A stretch of 64,000 bases of DNA from Phorcus lineatus (taxonomy: Eukaryota > Mollusca > Gastropoda > Trochida > Trochidae). Below, piece by piece: positions 10,537 through 22,458 of this stretch. The stretch is from contig OV121096.1 in NCBI GenBank assembly GCA_921293015.1, positions 24,005,729-24,069,728 of the forward strand, written 5' to 3'. The translations under genes and the position numbers were made by a program. A model generated the notes under the pieces. That model was not told the origin of the DNA, searched no databases, and worked only from the letters and a program-made list of their open reading frames with translations. Within the stretch, counting starts at the first letter, position 1. Each line of letters starts with the position of its first letter.

Positions 10537-12750
10537 GCAACAAACACTTACAAAATAAAAAAAAGTCCAGTTCGTTCATATCTTCTAAATTTCTGTATAA
10601 ACTTTTGAACAATACCTCTTGAATGTAACTTAGACAACAAATGCTGTTCCTTAGAAAACTGACAAAGGTTTCCGCCTGACACTTTGTAAATAACGTATTT
10701 ATCAAGCTGAAGATTTATCTGCGTTCCAGGTCTGCACGCCAAAACTTTTGTGTCATGATAAGATAGCCAACAAGATCATTTTTCAAAGTTTTAATCTCTT
10801 TATACATTTACTAGTGCAATGGAATCCGTAGGAACTTCACCACTGGTCACTCATTTATAGCAACTTACTGTCAAGTAACTATAGTCAACTTATATCTATC
10901 TGGCTAAGGTTCAGTTCTGACACTTGTTTGTAGCTCGCACGATTTTCACATGACGCAACCAACTTTGACAGGTTCAGGTGGGAGAGCACGTGAATCACGT
11001 GCATGACGCTACGTTTGCTGGTGCGTTCAACCAACTTTGGCAGGTTATGACTGTGGCAGGAGTGAACATGAACTTGTCAACATCAAGGGGGATTCAGATA
11101 GTCAGACACTGTACCGATTCAGCCAAAGGTATATCCCAATAGCCGAAGCAAGCATAGATTGCTTTTGATCTCACTCTGTCGTATTACTCTTGTTGTGTTC
11201 ATGACAGCACGTACGTCACAAAATGCCATATTTGCTCGTGCTTTGAATCATGATTCACGTGCTCCACGTGCATGGCGCTAGGCATTGTCACGCTTTCAGC
11301 CTGTTAATCATCTTATAACTTTTGGTATTTTATAGCAGTGCTTGTTGCACATATTTCGATACTTTCTCATGCTTTCGACCATCCGACATTTTGACAATAT
11401 GCATGTAGGATAAAGACGTGTTTTATTTACAACCCTGACCCCGTCACACGCTGCCAATTTTAAGACGGATTTTGACATTTACTAGTTGAAGATAAACAAA
11501 ATATAGCACACACTTCGCGTTGCCTACCGCTCCTGATATTCAGGGGTTCAGTATGTAACGAAAGCTGACATTACCTATACACGCATATGTTTTATTCACA
11601 ACGGTGACCCGTGTAGATTTCAGACCAGATATATTTGACAAGCACTACACGGTGTACGATTATGGGTATGTTGTGTATATAATAGCTTGAGGCGACTCGA
11701 TTTCACGCATTAACAATCGACATAAGACATATAGGTACAATATACCTGGTGGCGGCTAAGTACAAAGCGAACAGGTGTGAGGTTGATTGTTATGTAAGAA
11801 AATAACGAATGTTTTAGGACCTAGTTATACCGGTTCAACGCAATCGTGTGTTTTTATTTGTTTTGTACCTGGTTGTTTAGCTTTTGAAAAATATTGACGT
11901 GTTTGAGATGTTATTTGACGGAAAGCGCAACAAAGGTTTCCATTTTGCTCTAAATGCAAACCTTTTTCTTTTATACGCTCTAGCTGGAGACGACATTTTC
12001 TCAATGTCGTATTGTGATCATATGTTTTGATCTATTATGTAACTAGTTGTTAACAATTCAAAAATACATTGACAAGTTGTCCTATTCAGTAGTACTTGTC
12101 TGTATTCTTTATTGAACAAAATCGTAGTTTGGTCTTCGACATTTAAAACATTCTGAATTGATTATATGATGAGATGTATATTTGCAACATGCAACATATT
12201 TCCTATACTTGATTATGTTGTATAATATATAATGATAATGAATAATGATGAAAATACTCATATTGTGCTAAATATACATCGCAATGAGGTCCGCTCAAAT
12301 CACACATTATTACCCTGGTGTAAGGACAAACATATCTATACTCGACCGTGCAGCAATTAAAGGCGGTGTGTGGTCATCTAAGCCATTGCGTTCACTTCAA
12401 AACCAGGTACCCAGCTGTACAGCTTGGTGAACAAAGGTGCATTTTGAAGAATGTCTCTTGACCAAGGTGACACCACAAGTCAACTCTTGTCTCAGTAATG
12501 AGCAGGGACTACCCTTGGAACCTCATCTAAGAGGCAAGTCACCCATTCCTTCTTTTGAGCCGCATAGATTGTTGCTGAACTTCTCTAATACAGGTCAACC
12601 GAGCTGCGAACAGGTCCACGTGCTATCACTCTCATCTCACCTATAGTCACACAACTTTATACCTTGAAGATGTATGCAACGAAATCTCATATTATCATAT
12701 TATCGACAATTGACATCGGGTTTCTTTCTTCTAGGATGATAAACGAATTT
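10537..12750. other. Intergenic; E-box-rich patches, no gene
   Basis: Contains a 17-bp palindrome GCACGTGAATCACGTGC (10986-11002) with two CACGTG E-boxes. A related patch at about 11258-11282 (ttcacgtgctccacgtgcatgg) also has two. A short direct repeat 'caaccaactttgRcaggtt' sits at about 10958 and 11028. The stretch 12360-12650 is visibly less AT-rich, with an ORF at 12437-12646 that has no recognisable domain. Confidence 0.4.
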
Positions 12751-12952
12751 AGGAAAAAAAGTCATAGAAAAAAAAGACATGGAAAAAAAGTCATAGATTT
12801 GGGTAGGAAAAAAAGTCATAGGACAAAAAAGTCATAACACAAAAAAATTTGTATAAATAATGTTCAATTCAAATAAACTTACAAATGTAAAAGATAAATA
12901 AACTTTCAGAAATAACATTTGAAAGTTGATATCATCTCATTTCAGCCAAGTC

Positions 12953-13436
12953 TTAAAAAGCCACTCCGTGAGTTGTTGGAGTCATATATGCCAAACTAAA
13001 TCAATGGTGTCATTTGATCGCGAAGTATCGACTGTTACCAAACACACACTTTTTAAAGATTTTTGGTTTTTACAGTGACAATATGAAGGTAGAACGTCGC
13101 AAATACGATCGAAAACCGGACAGTGGCGTGCGTCAAATAGTTAAACGTAATTTTGGAGACATATCTAATAAAGCTAGGAGGGCAGTTAGGAGTTGATAGT
13201 GTTTGTTAGGTTATATAACTAGTATCCATGTATATTGGACGTGATATCTACACCTCTGTGCATTTATAAGGCTGTTTTTTTAAAAATATTTTCATGGAAA
13301 ACCAGTATTTGTCATTTATATATGTCTTTTGGACATGAAAAGTTAAGATGTTTTGATTTTATATCACCACATATGACAGTTAGGTTCGTCTCAAAGGTAA
13401 ATAATATGATATGAAAATTACGGAGTGGCTCTTTAA
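12953..13436 (+). mobile_element. MITE copy E with small ORF
   Basis: A 484-bp copy running from TTAAAAAGCCACTCCGTGA to ACGGAGTGGCTCTTTAA. The plus strand carries the family's small ORF, in frame from 13014 to 13196. Its C-terminal part starts at ATG 13083 (MKVERRKYDRKPDSGVRQIV) and ends at TGA after AVRS. Of the copies here, this one and 30740-31212 keep the ORF intact. Confidence 0.85.
13083..13196 (+). CDS. MITE-borne 37-codon basic micro-ORF, copy E
   Basis: The ORF is ATGAAGGTAGAACGTCGC... through AGGAGTTGA, rich in Lys and Arg and without an obvious domain. Four MITE copies in the window encode the same peptide with about a third of residues changing. Two are intact (here and 30858-30974), one has a single stop (about 1736-1846, minus) and one is truncated (about 2410-2505, minus). 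An upstream in-frame ATG at 13014 extends it to 60 residues, but that extension differs by indels between copies. Whether it is translated, or is a relic of a captured exon or transposase, cannot be told from sequence. Confidence 0.3.
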   Translation: MKVERRKYDRKPDSGVRQIVKRNFGDISNKARRAVRS

Positions 13437-13736
13437 GGAAATTGAATTGTTTGATAATGTTAAAATCATGACAAATTGTGAGTTTATTAATCTGTTTATA
13501 TGAAGATCAAAAAAGGTTAAGTAATCAAATTAATGATCCTTTGGGGAGTTAAAAAATATGTTTTAAATCCAATTAATCCTATCCTGATACTCCTTAGTTC
13601 AAGAAACAAATAATTCTTTTTTTTTATGTAAGTAAATGTACAGGATGTTATTGAAAAATAACCCATATGATTTTTTAACATGACCTTTTTTTCCATGACT
13701 TTTTTCCTATGACTTTTTTTCCGCGCATCTGATAAA

Positions 13737-15300
13737 CTAATATGATTCCAAAATCATTTTATATGATAAACAGTCGTATTGCTAATATTTATTAAACACT
13801 TAGATACACCTGCATAGTCATCCATGGAAGAGAAAACTTCAAGCCAAAGACGTCACCGAACTAAAGGTGCTTATTCATCACATTCTACCTGACCAAAAAC
13901 GCTAGAGGCTATATGAGGTACGCCACAAACACTTGACCTACCTGTCATCTGGGTTTATTACCTATATGAATTGTACTTACCATTGTCTACTTCGTTATAT
14001 GTTGACATAGTGTTTAACTTTACCTTTGTCGTCAGGAAGGTTACTTTTGACATACAGTGTAGAACAACGCGAGTATGTATTCTCATATTCGCAATACGAG
14101 TAAACCATATGTCATATATATATATACACATAGTCATTCAAAGCAGGTGCCCTACTACTCGGAGAAATATCCACTGATCCTATAACGCTAACACCACTGA
14201 AGAACGCTGACCTTAAGCCTGATGTATTTCGTATATTGGAATATTTATTAACTCTGTTGGCAACAAACTGTTTATATTGTATTGCCAACTAGGAGAAATC
14301 AAATTCAATTGCCAGATCGTTTTACAACCCAACAAAATGACGCATTGGCTACTATGAAGCTACTGAAAAAAAGATTAACGACTGATATTTTATTTTTGAT
14401 ATATGATATGATATAAGATAAGACGGGACCCTAGCTGAACTTGACTACCTCTCAGACTTTCAAATATATTCTAGACTCAAGAAGGCTCCTTAAGTTTTTT
14501 CTCTGCGGTCTGGAAGACAGAAAGTCTTTAGGAAAAAAACACCCCCAGAAAGAGTAACGGTAAAGAAATCCTTTAAATTGATCTTTTACATTTTAAAAAA
14601 AGGTTCTTTTTACAACATGTGAAGAGCGTATGTACACCGTACTAGAAAAGACAGGTATGTAGGACCGGAACAGGTGACGACATTATGATGTTTTTCGTCT
14701 TTAAATCTGTGACATCAAACCATTGTTGTTAAAATTACTATCTATCTATCTTATCTATCTCAAAGAATCTAAGGTATTCTCATGCACGCTATTGTCTAAA
14801 AGGTAAGGCTAGATTCCCTTTCATTCTAATTCAAAAATTTCACAAAATTCAAAATTTCATCTTCTTAGTATTTTAAATCCAAAATTCATATTTCATTACC
14901 CAATAATTTTTTCTGAGGCTTTACCTATCTTGTATTAATCTCAATGGTTCATACAAAAGTTGCACAAAACCCCGAGTTGAATCTCTTTAAGATTTTATCA
15001 ACACTCATACCTGTACTTTATGGATTCTTTTGAACTTAAAAAGCCAGAATTGAAATTCCTTTGTCCTTTTTTCATGGTACGAATATATTATAGCTTTAAA
15101 AAAAGGTCAGTTAACGAACAATTTTTCACCCAACTGCCTAAGGGCTATGTACGATGACGTACTAGAATATACTATAAAGCTAACAGGTTTTAAGTGGGTT
15201 ATATATGAAACTATCTTCACTATAGTTTTACATCATATTTGTTGTTTTTTTCCAATAAATATATATGTTACCTACTCCTATTGTTCTCACATATAAACCC
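13737..15300. other. Intergenic, no gene seen
   Basis: AT-rich; a (TATC)n microsatellite lies at about 14738-14761. The short ORF at 13971-14177 has no domain and is not called. Confidence 0.4.
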
Positions 15301-15444
15301 GCCAAGGGTTTTTTAGTCTGATCTTCATAGTCCAGGAGCTCGGCAACTTTGTCTGCAGTAGAGAACTGTTCTACACACAGTCAGGTTTGGGTGCAATGCT
15401 ACACTGAAATGCAGCGCAGTACCACCCATTGTTCGCTAGTTCCA

Positions 15445-15597
15445 GCCGATGCTCGCAGGTTTCACCGCAATGCATAGCCACAATGGTGTTGCGGGCTTTC
15501 TCCCTGCAATAGTACTAGCAGCCGCGATATAAGTGAAATAATCTTGAAAGCGGCGTTAAACTCCAACTCATCTCACCTCACCTCACCTCATAGTCCT
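15445..15597 (+). mobile_element. SINE body (mollusc-type, tctccctgcaata...gcggcgttaaac)
   Basis: Shares the body 'ccacaatggtgttgcgggctt', 'tctccctgcaatagtactagc', 'atataagtgaaat' and 'cttgaaagcggcgttaaac' with copies at 54868-55075 and 55885-56012. It ends in a (CTCAC)n tail. No clear tRNA-like head is left upstream. Confidence 0.7.
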
Positions 15598-16763
15598 TAC
15601 TGAGGGTCACGTGTTTTGTTTTAACTTTGAAAGACATTACAAATAAATAACTGTTTTTGACCAGTGGATGGTCTCAAAAGAAATATAGAGCTAGCTGGTC
15701 GCAAATGTTTTTGATAATACAATTTGCACGACAATTGTACATTATTATTTTGTTTTCCATTACAACAAAGTGTAATTGAATTTGACATTTCATGTAGAAA
15801 TATAGATTCTTTTATTTGCTTCTCATCCCTCGCTAAGTTGTTCTGACCGTTTTCTCGTTGTTTTGTTCATTTCACGGAGAACAACAAGCGAGGAAGTTTA
15901 ACGTCATGAGATAGATGTCATTTGGTACTAATCAAGACTTCCGGTCATATGAAATCGCTCTACTTACACGGCGAATAAAAAGGAACCACTTTTGAATAAA
16001 AAGGGCAGTAATAAGTTTATAGTCGGGAAAAAAATTACCGTAAAGATCTTTTTGAGAGGATAGATTATACTAAAACATAATTGATTTAAAACGACCACAG
16101 GTCAATTGGTACGTAAATAAGGGCTTGTGTGGCTTATAGTGTTGCTACATATATTTTTTGTCATATAAGGGAAATATTTGCATTTGTTGTTTCACAGATG
16201 CTGATATATGCTGGAAAAAGTAATTAGGTATAAAGGAAATTCTTAAATTATGAATAATGTTCACTGGCACAAGGATGATTAACGACCATACATATTTAAA
16301 TAGCCCTTACTGATTTTGTCCAGTATGAATTGAAATACAATTCTTAAAAGTTCATGTAATAAATAGATAAAAAAAGGTCTGACAACCTGTCCCAAGCTGT
16401 TTTAACACTACGAAGTAGTCTTGTATTTCTCCTAATTCTCTTCCCTCATCTCTCTTATTTTTGCCCATCCTATGAGGTTGTGCTCCAAAGAATTCTGATT
16501 GTCGAAGATGTCTTTTGACAGGACATTTCCTTATCTAACGGAAACTTGTCCCTGCTTATGTCCTTACTGATGTTTTATTACGTGTCGCCACTCCTTCTCT
16601 TGTAAACTCATGACACACGATTCTTTAACTTCTTACCCTACCAGTTTTACTGTTTTGATGTGTTTTCTGAACTCATGGGATGTTCTTAACCATGGTTTAG
16701 ATAGAGCGAGTTGTAAAGGTATTTTCTGCCTTTTCTGCAATACTTCGTCTGTTGATTAAATCC
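15598..16763. other. Intergenic, no gene seen
   Basis: AT-rich, no supported feature. A short near-palindrome 'cgttttctcgttgttttgtt' / 'ggagaacaacaagcgagg' lies around 15838-15893. Confidence 0.35.
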
Positions 16764-17099
16764 CATCCTTATAAATCAGCGTATATGAATCCGCTCTCGC
16801 TCCTTCCTAATACCCTGATCACTTTCAAGCCAAAACCCTCCTATCGCTAGCTATCTAACCAGCCAATGAGACGGCTCGCATCAAGCAACAGCGGCACAAA
16901 CCGGATTGAAAAAAATCCGTTGAGTTCAAGCTAGTAGCTTCAAGCTCCTTAATTAACGGCATTTCATTGGCTGAAAAAATAACAGGTGAGCATAGCCACG
17001 AATAACAAGCCGCCAGCCATACGAGGGATTTAGCCCGAAAGAGATCAGGGTATTAGGAAGGAGCGAGAGCAGATTCATATACGCTGATTTAGCAGGATG
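16764..17099. mobile_element. Foldback MITE, ~57-bp terminal inverted repeats
   Basis: The left arm 16764-16820 (catcct..aaatcagcgtatatgaat..ctctcgctccttcctaatac) is repeated in reverse complement at 17043-17099 with very few mismatches. The interior is ~220 bp and non-coding, with less AT bias than its surroundings. No clear target-site duplication is visible. This is a non-autonomous DNA transposon of unknown superfamily. Confidence 0.8.
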
Positions 17100-20000
17100 A
17101 TGAAAACCACGCCATTTGGTTTATCCTCTCTTTACCTTAAAGATCGTTTTTTTGCAGTTAAGACATGTTGTATTTAATTGATATAATTTTGTCGAAAACA
17201 GGAGCTCGATCGCCGTCTGCAGCTGTTTTTTAGGCTGTCGTTTTTTTAGAATACACGTTCCCGTGGCCCGAAAAAAGATACGTTTCAAGACAGTATAATT
17301 CCTAATTTCAAGAATGATACCCGATTGTAGTTCATAACCTTATCACCGAAATACCATATGTTCAGATTCCAGTTCATTATTGCTATTCACGACCCGTTTA
17401 TATATAGTTTTCATTGTCTGTGCTGAAACGTTATTCACTCTTACAGTGTCAGATGTGCCTTTGTATATTTATATTTTGCTACGACAAAGTCGTAAGTGAT
17501 TGCATCAGGCTTACTCATTATTAATGCACAAGGTTATGATCCCGGCGAAGAGAGAGATGGACGATTGGTATGTTTTGCAAAGGAGAGACAAACAGAAATA
17601 TTTCATTTAAGTATCACACGCCATTTCCATGTTAAAAGAGAATATATTAGGCACATCAAAATAAAACCTGACAACCAGCCGCACAGGGCTTATGGGACAC
17701 TATATTTACACAATGTTATACGTATGTAAATCAACTTAAATTATGGTACAAAAAATAAATCTACGATAAATGAACAGATAGACATCTGTCGTAAAACGTT
17801 TGCGCCTTTACACATATTTTTGAATACATAAGCTGAAACCTAAATTTTCATTTTAATTTTCATGAATGCTATAATATTAATAAAAAAATGTGTTTTATCC
17901 GTTTTATTACAGGTAGGTAAAATATCAAAAGAAAAACAAGTCTCCTAGTCTGCCCGCCAGGCCTTTTGGGTCCCTTATGTCACGGTTCAATGATATCAAA
18001 GTTAAATTGCAAAAGGCATGCCATCCTCCTAAGCTTCTATACCGAGTCCTTTAAAGCAAAGCAATATGGTGTCAGTATTAAATCCTCATTTATTTCACAA
18101 ATGATGTTTATAACACTTTCTATAGCGATAAATTGTAGACTGCAATATCTAGTAAAGAACAAAGGTCTCACGGTATATAACTATATCAACTAGTAGTCTA
18201 TATACGTCCTTGTTAGAGACTCTAATTCATTATGATTTACATATATTACAGCCTTGAATAGCTCAACGCTATCAGTTTCATATCCTCCTTAACATACAAC
18301 GTTGTGACCAGCCACCGGAACGATGCAATAGACACTCGTACATATCAGGTCAGTCGGTGTGCATTTCATCCCTCTGTCTGAGAATCGTGTGAAAACCGGG
18401 ATAAGCACCTTGTCTTTTTTAGATTTACATACATTCTGATGGGAACCCGGCGAAATTAGCTTACATTTGTAATACAAATACTTCAGTTTGCAAAATAATT
18501 ACACAGATATTTACACATTAAAATGGAAATTGTAGGTATTGTAAGCAACAACTTGACATATACTTGTAATACCTTTAACAAAGAAAATTACACATTAGGT
18601 ATACAAATCACAGGTAGTATTATTGAGGCCCGGTCTGCTGAGGACGATGCCCTATGCTAATAAAACCGAGTCCAGAGTGTGTGAGGTATAGAAGTTATAC
18701 AGTGTGAAATATGGAAATTACACCATTACTTTCTGTGAATATTGTTCTTTATTCGAAATAACTAGTTAAGAAGGTGTAGATAATGGAGAGAAAATAACGC
18801 ATTTTCAAATATGTAGATTACACATATTTTTACTGAGAATACCGTAGCAGTCACAAACTTGAAATACAGAGGTGAGGAAATAATACTCTGTATAAAATTG
18901 AAATCAATGGTTACATTTGCAAATCTGCATGAATTTGGATCATTGACGAATAAATGAATATTCATTTAAACGTTGTGTAACCAAGTCCTTAATATACATA
19001 TTGTATATACTTATAGTACAGAGGCATATACTTAACGAGATGATTACCACTCGCGTTATTCATGAACGTTCTTCTTGCATAATTCAAGCTCCATTGTATA
19101 ACTACTCACAGTTTGTAAAGATCAAGTTATTGATTGAAGTCAAAACCATGATATCTAATAAATGTATATCTTTTTGAAGTTTTGTTTAATCAAATGTTCT
19201 TAAATGTCATAGAGTTTAATGAGATTACCAAAGAGGCTTATGTACCTGCTTGGTGTATTAACTACCTGTGAATTGTTCTTTCATTAGGAAACTGTTAAAG
19301 CCAGTAGTATGGTAAATATTTTGGTTGGAAACGTTATTACGTATTTTTGATAATTTTAATATTATTTTTTTAAAAATTATTTACATTAGTACCATTTTTG
19401 TCATTGCCAGTGTTATCATGTATTTAATGATGTTTGCCCAATGGTCTCAGGAGAACGGTATTTTCTCTTGTAGCTTTTTCAAAAAAACGTTTTTTTGTGA
19501 CCATTGACGTTTTTGTAATTAACAAGTTTAATGATTATCAAGTGTGATCAATCAATAATAAAAATATTTTGTAAACACCGACTGCTGATCAAATCCAATG
19601 CTAGATCCACCAAATGATAGAGAATACCTAATGGAAGTTCGTTTATAAAATAACGTCGCTCAAAACAAATATCGCGATACATATTTCTAACAAATCCTCT
19701 CTTATTTGTTCGACAAGAGAAGAGAAAATATCGCCCTGACCGATAAATAACAGGTATTTTCTATCATAGCTCTTACAGTTGACAACGAAACGTTATTATG
19801 GAATTCATACGCAATGCTCAAAGGAAACTTCTGATTATATCTGATACTATAAGTAGGTCAACCTATCTGCAAGTCAATGACACAAGAATAGACATGTCTT
19901 TCTCCTCTCTGATAAATAACAGGTAATTTCACTGCATATCTGTCTCTCACCGATCAATCATCTGTCATATCCTATCTCGTTCTTGTCATTCGCTCATACC

Positions 20001-20180
20001 TATCACAATCTAGTAGAGGGCACAATAGTTATGCATCGTTTATAAGCTTCATGTTTAATTGCCATATAGACTTGATAAGTCTAACAATTAGAATGAAATA
20101 TAAAATGCAACAGTCAATCGAAAATTAAAAAGAATTTTAAATGAAATGAAAAAGAGGCTTTTATAGACTTGTTTAGGCTT
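17100..20180. other. Intergenic, no gene seen
   Basis: AT-rich. ORFs at 17496-17729 (+), 17966-18193 (+), 18289-18477 (-) and 18762-18965 (-) were read and show no family motif. A run 'gataaataacaggta.ttt' recurs at about 19741 and 19912. Confidence 0.35.
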
Positions 20181-20181
20181 C

Positions 20182-21985
20182 ATACTGTAAATCACACCAC
20201 AAATAACATACCTCAAACACCAGACCGTAAACCATACCACAAATAACATACCTCAAACACCAGACCGTAAACCATACCACAAATAACATACCTCAAACAC
20301 CAGACCGTAAACCATACCACAAATAACATACCTCAAACACCAGACCGTAAACCATACCACAAATAACATACCTCAAACACCAGACCGTAAACCATACCAC
20401 AAATAACATACCTCAAACACCAGACCGTAAACCATACCACAAATAACATACCTCAAACACCAGACCGTAAACCATACCACAAATAACATACCTCAAACAC
20501 CAGACCGTAAACCATACCACAAATAACATACCTCAAACACCAGACCGTAAACCATACCACAAATAACATACCTCAAACACCAGACCGTAAATCACACCAC
20601 AAATAACATACCTCAAACACCAGACCGTAAACCATACCACAAATAACATACCTCAAACACCAGACCGTAAACCATACCACAAATAACATACCTCAAACAC
20701 CAGACCGTAAACCACACCACAAATAACATACCTCAAACACCAGACCGTAAACCATACCACAAATAACATACCTCAAACACCAGACCGTAAACCATACCAC
20801 AAATAACATACCTCAAACACCAGACCGTAAACCATACCACAAATAACATACCTCAAACACCAGACCGTAAACCATACCACAAATAACATACCTCAAACAC
20901 CAGACCGTAAACCATACCACAAATAACATACCTCAAACACCAGACCGTAAACCATACCACAAATAACATACCACTAACCCCAGACCGTAAACCATACCAC
21001 AAATAACATACCTCAAACACCAGACCGTAAACCACACCACAAATAACATACCTCAAACACCAGACCGTAAACCATACCACAAATAACATACCACTAACCC
21101 CAGACCGTAAACCATACCACAAATAACATACCTCAAACACCAGACCGTAAACCACACCACAAATAACATACCTCAAACACCAGACCGTAAACCATACCAC
21201 AAATAACATACCTCAAACACCAGACCGTAAACCATGCCGCAAATAACATACCACTAACCCCAGACCGTAAACCATACCACAAATAACATACCACTAACCC
21301 CAGACCGTAAACCATACCACAAATAACATACCTCAAACACCAGACCGTAAACCATACCACAAATAACATACCACTAACCCCAGACCGTAAACCATACCAC
21401 AAATAACATACCACTAACCCCAGACCGTAAACCATACCACAAATAACATACCACTAACCCCAGACCGTAAACCATACCACAAATAACATACCTCAAACAC
21501 CAGACCGTAAACCACACCACAAATAACATACCTCAAACACCAGACCGTAAACCATACCACAAATAACATACCACTAACCCCAGACCGTAAACCATACCAC
21601 AAATAACATACCTCAAACACCAGACCGTAAACCACACCACAAATAACATACCTCAAACACCAGACCGTAAACCATACCACAAATAACATACCTCAAACAC
21701 CAGACCGTAAACCACACCACAAATAACATACCTCAAACACCAGACCGTAAACCATACCACAAATAACATACCTCAAACACCAGACCGTAAACCATACCAC
21801 AAATAACAAACCACAAACACCAGAGCACAAACCACACCACAAACACCAGACCGCACACCACACCACAAACACCAGACCGCACACCACACCACAAACACCA
21901 GACCGTAAACCATACCACAAATAACATACCACAAACACCAGAGCACAAACCACACCACAAATAACATACCACAAACACCATACAC
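20182..21985. repeat. 40-bp minisatellite, about 45 units
   Basis: The unit is 'cagaccgtaaaccataccac' plus 'aaataacatacctcaaacac', repeated head to tail with almost no length change until about 21830. There, shorter 26-bp units (accagaccgcacaccacacc...) appear. Variants are CATACC/CACACC and CCTCAAACAC/CCACTAACCC, the latter clustering in the distal half. The plus strand is nearly free of G. Because 40 is not a multiple of three and the minus strand has no stop in any frame, long repetitive ORFs appear on the minus strand; they are artefacts of the repeat. Confidence 0.97.
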
Positions 21986-22400
21986 ACAGCACACAACTAT
22001 ATACCATATTTCAATATACCATACCATAAACCACATCATGCCGTACCAAACTATACCGTACCATACACCACACCATACCACAACATACCACAACATTCCA
22101 ACTCTTACACCATACCAAACACCATGCTATAACTTATTATAACTACATCATTCTATACCATACCACATATTACCATTATCATACCATACAACACCCTATT
22201 ACCTAACCACCCCAAAACAAACCACACCAACCCAAAGCATACCAATATACTATACTTCCCCACCACACCACAAAACACCACATCACGGCACACGATACCT
22301 TACGATATCATACAACATTATTCCACATCATGTCAAACCATAACGACCATACCATGCCATAGTTTAGTATACCATATACCACGCACGCCCAAGGCACCAC
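21986..22400. repeat. Degenerate ACCATACC-rich satellite edge
   Basis: Irregular 'accataccac', 'accatacac' and 'ataccataccac' motifs continue the composition of the minisatellite without a fixed period. It looks like a decayed edge of the array or its precursor. Confidence 0.7.
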
Positions 22401-22408
22401 ATTACACC

Positions 22409-22458
22409 AAGCGTAGTGGTCAGCGCGTTCGGCTTCGGATCAGAAGGTTCGTGGTTCT
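22409..22458 (+). mobile_element. tRNA-Arg(UCG)-like SINE head fragment
   Basis: 'gcgtagtggtcagcgcgttc' followed by 'ggcttcggatcagaaggttc' resembles the D arm and anticodon arm of tRNA-Arg with a TCG anticodon in the loop cTTCGGA, then a B-box-like 'ggttcgtggttc'. The 5' acceptor strand is missing and the T arm is weak, so it is a tRNA-derived relic rather than a tRNA gene. Confidence 0.5.

Larger units (their letters stand above)
12751..13722. repeat. Inverted repeat of (GGAAAAAAAGTCATA)n flanking MITE E
   Basis: The left side (12751-12836) has several imperfect units of 'ggaaaaaaagtcata'. The right side (13681-13722) has the reverse complement, 'catgacttttttcctatgac'. The arms bracket about 850 bp that contains MITE copy E, so an older palindromic element appears to have received the MITE. 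Class unknown. Confidence 0.6.

Noticed and set aside
20182..21985. Regular repeats that could suggest a CRISPR array
   Set aside because: Units are head to tail with no unique spacers, and the window is eukaryotic.
20853..22096. Long minus-strand ORFs (87-118 codons) of MLFVVWFTVWCLR-type repeats
   Set aside because: They are translations of the 40-bp minisatellite. The minus strand lacks stops in every frame, and the frames are the same sequence shifted.
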